A DNA stretch of 64,000 nt, taken from Vitrella brassicaformis. Lineage: Eukaryota > Sar > Vitrellaceae. Under the pieces are notes generated by a model. It made no database searches, was not told the origin of the DNA, and was given only the letters and a program-made list of their open reading frames with translations. Location of the stretch: the NCBI GenBank assembly GCA_001179505.1, contig CDMY01000311.1:48381-112380 (forward strand), in the 5' to 3' direction. The stretch's first letter is position 1. Each line of letters opens with the position of its first letter. Shown piece after piece: positions 56,325 through 64,000 of this stretch. The translations under genes were made by a program, and so were the position numbers.

Positions 56325-58257
56325 AGCGAGCGATGGTGTGTGTATGGATGGATGAAGGGCGAAAAGGGGGCCACGACAGATTTTCGAGAGTGCTGTTTTT
56401 GCTCGTGATATGATGGTGTACACAGTCAGTGGGGGTGGGTGGGTGCTCTCGGGTGGTGGTGGTGGATTGATTGATAGCTGGTTTTGTCTGCGCGTGAGCG
56501 CGACTGACTGACTGACTGACTGATGGACAATGAAACTCTCGATGAGACCGTAGTGCGCGCGCGCGATTGATGACAGAGAGAATTTTTCGCCTGTGAAATG
56601 ACATGTCTTGGAAGCAAATTCATTCACTCATCAATCTGTCCACACACACCAACACAACACGTTCATCGGTCTCTCCTTACCTCACGACATACACGAGCGA
56701 GCGCCGACCGACACTTCCTCCCATCCACCCAACACAAACAGGCAGATAGACAGAGACTCATGCAGGACCAACCTGACCTCGCTTGTTTATCTCTCCTGAC
56801 ATAAAGACTGACCGACGGACGCAAAACATACCACCACACGCGCAACGCACACGAGAAAGCTTCAGTCGTTATGCACGCCCACATGCATTCAGGCAGGCAG
56901 GCAGGCAGGCAGTGAGTGCTTAAATAGTCAGTCAGTCGCGGTCACCGATAGAGCGACGCCTCCAGCTAGACACGCACGCACGCACGCACACGAAGGCACC
57001 GTATGGTATGCATGCATACAGGAGGGGAGGAGGAAAAAACATCTCTCTGGATGTGATATGTGATGTGATGCAGATCGATAGAACTCGTTCGCCTAAATCC
57101 CACACTTACGGCCTAATGGATTATCATCCATTGCTCTCTCTTCACTTCTCTCTCTCTGTGCGACAGCCATCTGCCAGTCAGTCGGTCGATAGAGCCAGCC
57201 AGCCAAAGAAAACCGACGTACGGGTGCTGTGCTGGTGAGACGAAAACCACAAAAAGGTGTACAATGCAATGCATGCACCGCAGACAGACAGACACCGATC
57301 AGACCAAGGAAAAGCAGGAAAAGCGGCCGATGCTGCAGACAGACAGCTAGGTATGTACTATAAAGCGCCCGAGGGCCCGTGTTGACCGGATGGGTGAACG
57401 ACATTTGGCTGACTGCCCGTGGGTGAGGTGACCCAACCCGACTCATACATACAAATATGTATGCGCTGTGCTGTGCTGTGCTCGTCCCGCCCTCTCTCCC
57501 GCCCGACCACCCCACCCTCCTCGTTGACCCGACGGATGGGAAAATCGCCCGAGTGGCGTGGATGCATGCTGATCTATCTGCGCATCGCATGCAGGCACGC
57601 CACTCTCTCCGGCACCACACACGCTTACACACATGTACAGAGACACCGCACACGTAGACACACATGGATGCATCGACGGACATGAAACACACGTCTGATC
57701 AGCCAACCAAGCGACCGACCGACATACAGACACCAAAAACCTCTTTCTCTCTCTCCCCAATCAAGCTGACCTCAACCAACGAAACCCTGAGAGACTGCAC
57801 CCACCCACCCTTGCCCCTCTCTCTGTCTCTCTCTGGTGGACACATTCGATCGAAAGACACACACGTGCTCAGCTCAACATGAAGGTCTGTCTGGCGAGAA
57901 AAAGAGAGATGAGGGAGGGAGGGAGAGAGGGAGGGAGGGGGGGCAAGAGGGACGATACAGCACAGCCAAGCTAGAGAGGCCGCAAGGATGGTGTGTAGGC
58001 ATCGTGAGCATGTGTCAGGCAATGTGTGTACGTACGTATGAGCGTCGCTCAGTCCGGCAGGCCAGGCCAGGCCAGGCCGTTTACAGAAAGTAGTACGGGT
58101 AGTATGGAAAATTGAAAGCTCACTACGCACGCACACAACACACCAAGTCATGCCATGCATCCCATCCACTCGTCACGCTAAGATGATGTCCTGCATACAC
58201 ACACACACAGACACTCGCGAGGTGTCCATGTGTATGCCTCTCTTTCTCTGCACTCAC
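56325..58257. other. Intergenic, convergent, 1.9 kb
   Basis: Largest gap in the window. It has ACTG, GCAG and CA repeats, a purine-rich run near 57908-57940 and many 4-base repeats. I see no gene-like frame and no tRNA-like fold. Confidence 0.6.
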
Positions 58258-61200
58258 TCAGCTGACCTCGGTAGCGGGTGGCCTGGGGTAGTATGCATTG
58301 GCAAACCTGTTGTCGTCCTCATGGCCGCTGAAGGCGTGGCCAATACCGCCATACGAACCTGGCCGATCCATCACACGATCCATCCATGGACAGGACACGC
58401 GACAGATGATATGATGCGTGTGGTGTGCGTGGTTTGATATGCTGTCCGTGTTTGTTGTGGCTGAGCTGACTGATGCGATGCTATGTGGCTGGGCTGGCTG
58501 ACCTTGGAATACTTCCTTTGGTGACTTTGGCAGGCACGCGCCGTTGTAGCATTTGGTGCCGTCGGGGCACTGCACCCACCGGCACTTAAAGTCCTCGCTC
58601 CCCTGCACACATCACATCACACGAAAACAGAGCACCCCACTCCCTCCCTCTCTCGCAGTCTGTGTGGGCTGGGCTGGGCTGGGATGTGCTGGGTGTGTGG
58701 GTGCCTTCATTTGTTTTGTTTGTACCATGTTGCCGACTTGGTCTTTGTTCTTGCATATCCCATAGGAGCACACCTGGTCGTCGGGGCACTTGACGAACTT
58801 GCAGAAGGTCTCGTTGTTGTTGGGGCCAGGCGGAGCGGGCGCCTGCTCGGCACCGACCTCTGCCACCACACACAAACACATACGTGCGGAACGGAATCAT
58901 CAGCCAGCCATTCCATCCATCCCATGCATCCGTGTAGAACACCCACCAGCAGCACTCAGCAAGGTGTTGGCCGCCAGCGACACAGTGCCTTTCGCCATGG
59001 CCTCGGATGCCGCGGCGAACGAGCCCTCCTCCTCCTTAGGCCCCTCCGACTCGTCAGCGACCTCGTCGAGCTTCTTCTCGATCTTGTCGGCGTCGCTCTC
59101 CTTCTCGCCTTCGCCCTCCTCCTCCTTCTCCTTCTCTTCCTTCTCTTTCGCTGGAGCGCTGGCGCCAGGGATGTACTGCGAATAACCGCCTGCACCACCT
59201 GTGTAGTGAGTGCATGCAGAGAGGCAGAAGGAAGAAGACGTCATGTGTATGAGGAGGGGGGGGGGGGCCTTCGGGGTAGTTACCTTGTCCGCCCATGAAT
59301 TTGCTGTAGTCGAATCCGCCTGCGCCGCCTGGCAATGCGAGCGAGAGAAGGAGGGTATCCATCGGATGGACGGATGGCTGTCTCGTCTCTCTCTCTCTCT
59401 GTGTATGGGGGAGGGGGTACCTTGGCCGCCTTGCCCGCCCATGAACTGGCTGTAGTCGAACCCGCCTGGGGCGCCGCCGCCGCCAGTGTTGTTGCCACCT
59501 AATCACAGGTAGATAGACAGACACAAAGACGCACCACCACACAACTAACCAATGGCTGAGAATCCGTGTCTGTGTCCGGTGCGCGGTCTGGCGTTAACAC
59601 CTCCCATGTATGGTGCGGTGTAGGAGCCCCAGTCGAAGCCGCCCCCAGAGGCTGAGCCCCCGGTGGCCGCACCGCTGCCCTGGCCCGACCCGCTGCCCAT
59701 CCCGCCGCCGGGGAACTGCGAGGCCGTGTCCTCACTCGATGCGGCTTCATCAGCCCTAAGACACACGAGAAACAAAGAAGGGTTTGAGAGGAAGCGAGAG
59801 AGTACGTCAGTCAGCCAGGTGTGATGTGATTGATGGTGTGATCTGATGTGCTGGTGGCTGTGCTGTGCTGTGGCTCACTCGGCCATCTGCACGGCTTCGG
59901 CGTCCTTCGGTCCTGCTCCCTTTTTCTTGTGCTTCTTCTCCGGCTGCGGTGCAGCTCCGCCCATGCCGACGGTGAACTGGCTGTAGTCATAGCCGCCATA
60001 GCTGGTGCCGCCAGAGCCCCCCTTCATGTACTGCGAGTAGTCCATGCCCCCATAGCCGCCGGTGCCGCCCTGGCCGGCCTTGGTGTACTGCGAGTAGTCC
60101 ATCCCGGGGCCTGTGCCGCCGCCCGAGCCTGAGCCTGGCCCGCCGGAGGGCGACATGTAGCCCTTGGTGTACTGGGAGTAGTCGAAGCCGCCGGGTGCGC
60201 TCGCGCTGTCTTCTTTGCTGCCTTTCTTGGACCTGGAAGGCACATGAACGAATGAAGCACTGATGGATATGCTGCAACGGGTGTGGTGTGCCTGGTGCGT
60301 ACACAAGGTTGGTGGTCTCTGGCGGAGTCTTTTCGTCCTTGCCATTGTCGTCCTCGGTGCTCTCACCGCCGCCGGCAGCGGGCTGGCCCCCCGCGCCGCC
60401 CATGAACTCGGAGTAGTCGGGCACGTACTGGCTCCAATCCATCCCGGGGCCGCCACCCATGCTGCCCGGACCTCCACTGACATGTCAAACACAGACAGAT
60501 ACACACATCACATCATCACTCGTGCGGATGTGGCGGGTGGGTGTGGTGTGGTGTGGGTGGTGTGCTGACCTTGCCCCGTGTGGTCCGGCCTCGCTGCCTC
60601 CGCCCCCGACTCCGCCAGTACCGCCCCCACCGCCTCCCTTGGAAGTGTCGTTGCCCGACGGCGCACCGCCGCCCGTGCCGCTGCCCATGAAGTGGGAGTA
60701 GTCGGGGACGAAATGCTGCCAATCCGGAACAGCTGAGAAACGGACAGACGCACAGAGGGAAAGGGGGCGTCCATAGAAATCACGGATGGGGGTGTCTTTG
60801 GTGTGTGTTTGGTGTGTTCAGCTCGCCTCGCCCACCTCCTGGTGGTGGTCCGCCCTGGCCGCCTTCGGGCGATGGGGTGGTTTCCTCCTCGGCCTCGGGC
60901 TCGGCCGCCTCGCCCTTCTCCTTGGGGGCCTCGCCCTCCTCCTTGGGAGCCTGCTGTGCGAGAGTTGTGGCACTTGACACAGCCTGATAGGGACGGAGAA
61001 AGATGAGATGAGTGGATCGGGTGAGGTGTGTGTGTGTGTGTGTGTGATTCTTTGGTTACGTCCATGACTGCCATTCTGAGGCAGGCGACCTCCATCTCGG
61101 CACTGCCCACCTCACTGGGGCTGCACGGATCTGTCAAGTCAGTGGGAGCCATACACACCAGACACACACGACACGCACCCACATTGTCTGATGGCTTCTG

Positions 61201-61805
61201 ACTGACTCTTGTACTTAACACAACTGAGTGACTCCCTTCCGTCCGTCCGTCCCACTCACTCTGCCTACCTTGGACGTCTGCAAGCGTCATGGGGATGCGT
61301 TTCGCCCATGCGTTTGTGAGAATCCACCTGTTGAAGCTGCCACGGTGACACGCAGCGACCACCGCTGGGTAGGCCGTCGGCTGCACAACACAACACAACG
61401 CAACGCAGACAAGGCATGAATGCCTTGCTTGTATGTATCGCTAAGCGCATGCATTACCACCACGCTGCACTCAGCAAACACGAGGTCCACGGCCTCTGCA
61501 GCTGCACCGCACCGGGTGAAGACGTCACAGACATCAATCACACACAGTAAGTAGCGTCACACACATTGTTGTGTCTGTCTGTGTGTCACCCACCACCCTC
61601 GAAAGAGGCTCATTGGCTCACCGGTTTTCGGCTCTCTGCTCTTCATCGCCGCCTTGCGGTAGTCCTTGGGCACGTACTCGCCGAACTCCTTGGGCGACAT
61701 CTCGCCGTGGCTCTTGGCCGAGTACTCGGGCATCGAAGACACCAACTCGGTGGCACCGGATGTGGCAGAGGGCGCCTCACCTGCCACACACACACCGACA
61801 CTCAG

Positions 61806-61839
<34 letters not shown>

Positions 61840-63949
61840 GAGTGCGTTGCATGGTTGCGTGTGAGCGGCTGGGTGGGTTTAGGAGGTGGGTATGGTGTCG
61901 TACGTACCTTCTGATGTGTCTGTGTCGATGGTGCGTGACTTCTCTGCCTGTTGCCTGAATGACTCCGGGACGTAGGCGCCCCAGTCGCTGGCCGACAGCT
62001 CGCCGTGGCTGCTGGCGCTGTAGCCAGCTGCAATCCATCCATCCAATCATTGCATCACATACGCGTGTGTGTGTGTGTGTGTGTCCGTGTACCTGACTGC
62101 TCTTGTGCTCCAGAAGTCTCGACGGCCATGGTGGCGGACGACTTGTCGGCTGAACACAAAGACAGACACCAACGCACATATATTTGTAGACACGATAGAT
62201 GTGTTTGTTGTTCTTTGTTGTCTGTCTCATGAGTGACGTCAGTCAGTCAGTCAGTCACGTGTGTCGCTTATTTACTTTTCCTGCTGGCCGCGGCCTTTTT
62301 CCTGTAGTCGGCGGGCACGTACTTGATCCAGTCGGCCGTCGGCAGCTCCCCGTGGAAGTCCTTGCCGTACTCCTTGGACAACAAACTCGTCCCTGAAGAC
62401 AGACACAGACATAGAGCGGGGGATGCAGGTCTGTCTGTCTGTCTCCCTGTCTGTCTGTCCGTGTGGGTGTCGGTGTGTATGCGACCTGGAGGGCCAGCGG
62501 GGTTCTCGTGTGTCTTCTTTGCGGCCTCTCTGAAGCCTGGCGGGATGAAGTTCTCGTACCCAGGCATCTCGCCGTGGTTGCTCATACTGTAGCCACCTGT
62601 GTGTGTTAACGAGTGTGTGGACAGAGAGCATTTGTGGCTGTCTTGGTGTCAGTATGTGTGTGTTGCGGTGGGTACCTGCCTCGCCGCCGCCCATGGGTGG
62701 CTGCTCGGGCTGCTCTGGCTGAGCACCAGTTGCCCCGGGGGCCTGACCCAATGCTGCGCACCGCACACGCATTTACACACACACTCATCCGTAACACACA
62801 GGGTGACCGACCGCTGACACCGTACCAAACATTGAAGACGGCCCCCCGCCGTAAGTAGGGTCTTCGTGAGTCTTCTTGGCGGCCCCGCGGAACTGCTTTG
62901 GGACGAAGTTCTCGAAGCCAGGCATCTCGCCGTGGCTGCTCATGCCGTATCCACCACCTACACAGACAGACAGACAGACAGACAGAGGCACAGACAGGTA
63001 TAGAACGGCTCGTACGAGTGGATACCTGGCTGCTGCTGTTGCTGAACCGCTGCACGTGAGCGACAACAAAGAAGAGAAGAACAAGAAGAAGACAGTCCTT
63101 CTGTGTGTGTCTGTGTGTGTGTGTGTGTGTATGTGTGTATGGGTGAGCGCTGCGTTGCGTACCCAACATGGATGGAGGGCCAGCGGGGTTCTCATGTGTC
63201 TTCTTTGCCATGTCCCTGAAGCCCGGCGGGATGAAGTCCTCGTACCCAGGCATCTCGCCGTGGTTGCTCAGACTGTAGCCGCCTGAAGAAAGATGTCAGT
63301 GCGGGTTTGTGTGTTGGGGGGGGGAATGTGTGTGTTGCGGTGGGTACCTGCCTCGCCGCCGCCCATGGGCGGCTGCTCGGGCTGCTCTGGCTGAGCACCA
63401 GGTGCTCCGGGGGCCTGACCCAATGCTGCGCACACACACACAGACAAAAGACCCATTCACCGACGTGTGTGTGTGTGCAGAGATCTCTCAGACCCTCAGA
63501 GCAGGTGACCTACCCAAGATTGAGGGCGGGCCAGCGGGGTTCTCGTGTGTCTTCTTGGCCATGTCCCTGAAGCCTGGCGGGATGAACTGGTCGAAGCCAG
63601 GCATCTCGCCGTGGTTGCCCATGCCGTAACCACCTGCACACAAAGAGATGCATCCGAATGAGGGCGCTCCCTGTGTGCCGGCTGAGTGAGGTACCTCCCG
63701 GGAACTGCTGCTGGGGCTGCTGAGGTTGCTGCAACAGCACACACACACACAGGCACACACACGCACACACACTGACATCAGAGAGAGGACATAACGACAC
63801 ACACATGCACAGCAACGCACCTGTGGCTGCTGTGGCTGCTGCGGCTGTTGCGCCTTTTGGGGCTCCTGGGCGAAGAGGCGCACTCTCATTGTGGTGGGTG
63901 AGGGCCGGTCCACCGTCAGGTCGTCCAACAGAGACTCGGAGCTCCATCC
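58258..63949 (-). CDS. Large modular repeat protein, unrecognised (5' partial)
   Basis: Twenty-seven exons seen, 1,082 aa in the window; the start lies to the right. First exon 63949-63831 region (to 63821), last 58358-58258 (TGA). N-terminal part: seven units of an HGE[M/L] motif, for example HGEMPGYENFIPPGFR and HGELPTADWIKYVPADYR, on exons 63633-63514, 63282-63163, 62957-62826, 62596-62486, 62392-62276, 62027-61908 and 61780-61622. They are separated by Q/P/G-rich linker exons. Middle: a Cys-containing segment (61501-61060). Next come DYSQY/DWSQYVPDYSEFM units in Gly-rich sequence (60732-59284), a Lys/Glu coiled stretch (59198-58947), and two Cys-rich repeats (CKFVKCPDDQVC and CRWVQCPDGTKC). 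Most exons are phase 1-1. The beginning (TMRVRLFAQEP) resembles a plastid transit region. This could be a multivalent scaffold (inference). Confidence 0.75.
62641..63440 (-). repeat. Recent intragenic tandem duplication, offset about 672 bases
   Basis: The 78-base linker exons 62753-62676 and 63425-63348 are nearly identical. So are the intron sequences around them (TGTGTGTTGCGGTGGGTACC in both) and the next repeat exons. The copied unit includes exons and introns. Confidence 0.85.
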
Positions 63950-64000
63950 CTAGCACACATACACACAGATACAAACACAATAAATGCATCTCTAGGGGGG

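Noticed and set aside
1-64000. CRISPR arrays, insertion sequences, integrase or phage genes, tRNA and rRNA genes
   Set aside because: Scanned by eye for repeat-spacer patterns, transposase motifs and cloverleaf or T-loop signals; none found. Short direct repeats here are ordinary microsatellites.

Overview
The window is intron-rich nuclear DNA from a eukaryote, most likely a photosynthetic alveolate of the chromerid type (Vitrella-like). The lineage call is inference. It rests on a light-harvesting protein with a red-lineage leader (signal peptide, then a transit peptide starting at an Ala-Phe junction), a plastid-type Rieske oxygenase with a similar leader, a coccidian-size mannitol-1-phosphate dehydrogenase-like enzyme, and an alveolate-style secreted domain ending in SWGIDDV. 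I reconstructed 24 protein-coding genes with about 174 introns by hand, using reading-phase consistency and family motifs. There are no RNA genes, mobile elements or CRISPR arrays that I can support.

Layout, left to right: RPB6 (+, 5' end outside the window); Q/H-rich coiled-coil protein (-); HAD-type phosphatase (+); Bcs1-like AAA protein with a degenerate ATPase site (-); ribosomal protein eL43/RPL37A (+); very long Q/P/G-rich protein with a 300-base assembly gap (-); mannitol-1-phosphate dehydrogenase-like enzyme (+); unrecognised basic protein (-); CCCH zinc-finger protein (+); 84-residue one-helix membrane protein (-); F-box/LRR protein (+); S-adenosylmethionine-carrier-like protein with a plastid-style leader (-); one-helix membrane protein (+); WD40 protein (+); GMP reductase (-, second gap inside an intron); small IQ-motif protein (+); ankyrin-like protein (+); UNC119 (-); Rieske oxygenase (+); UDP-sugar pyrophosphorylase of the UAP1 family (-); EEF1A-lysine-methyltransferase-like protein (+); secreted SWGIDDV-domain protein (-); FCP/LHC-type antenna protein (+); and a large modular repeat protein (-) that runs off the right edge.

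Three window-wide patterns stand out. (1) Gene orientation alternates almost perfectly: 21 of 23 neighbouring pairs lie on opposite strands, giving ten head-to-head pairs that share short intergenic promoters. (2) The octamer AGCTCGCA, or its complement TGCGAGCT, occurs in almost every one of these promoters, often 20-130 bases from a start codon. (3) Many introns are polarised in the sense direction, with CA-rich tracts near the donor and UG-rich tracts just before the acceptor, so one intron could fold on itself.

The strongest single-gene candidate for something undescribed is the right-edge repeat protein. Its HGE[M/L] repeat units and Q/P/G linkers sit mostly on separate, phase 1-1 exons that have duplicated recently. 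Several products point to the plastid (antenna, Rieske oxygenase, SAM-type carrier and perhaps the repeat protein). The others are housekeeping or regulatory genes with no operon-like grouping.
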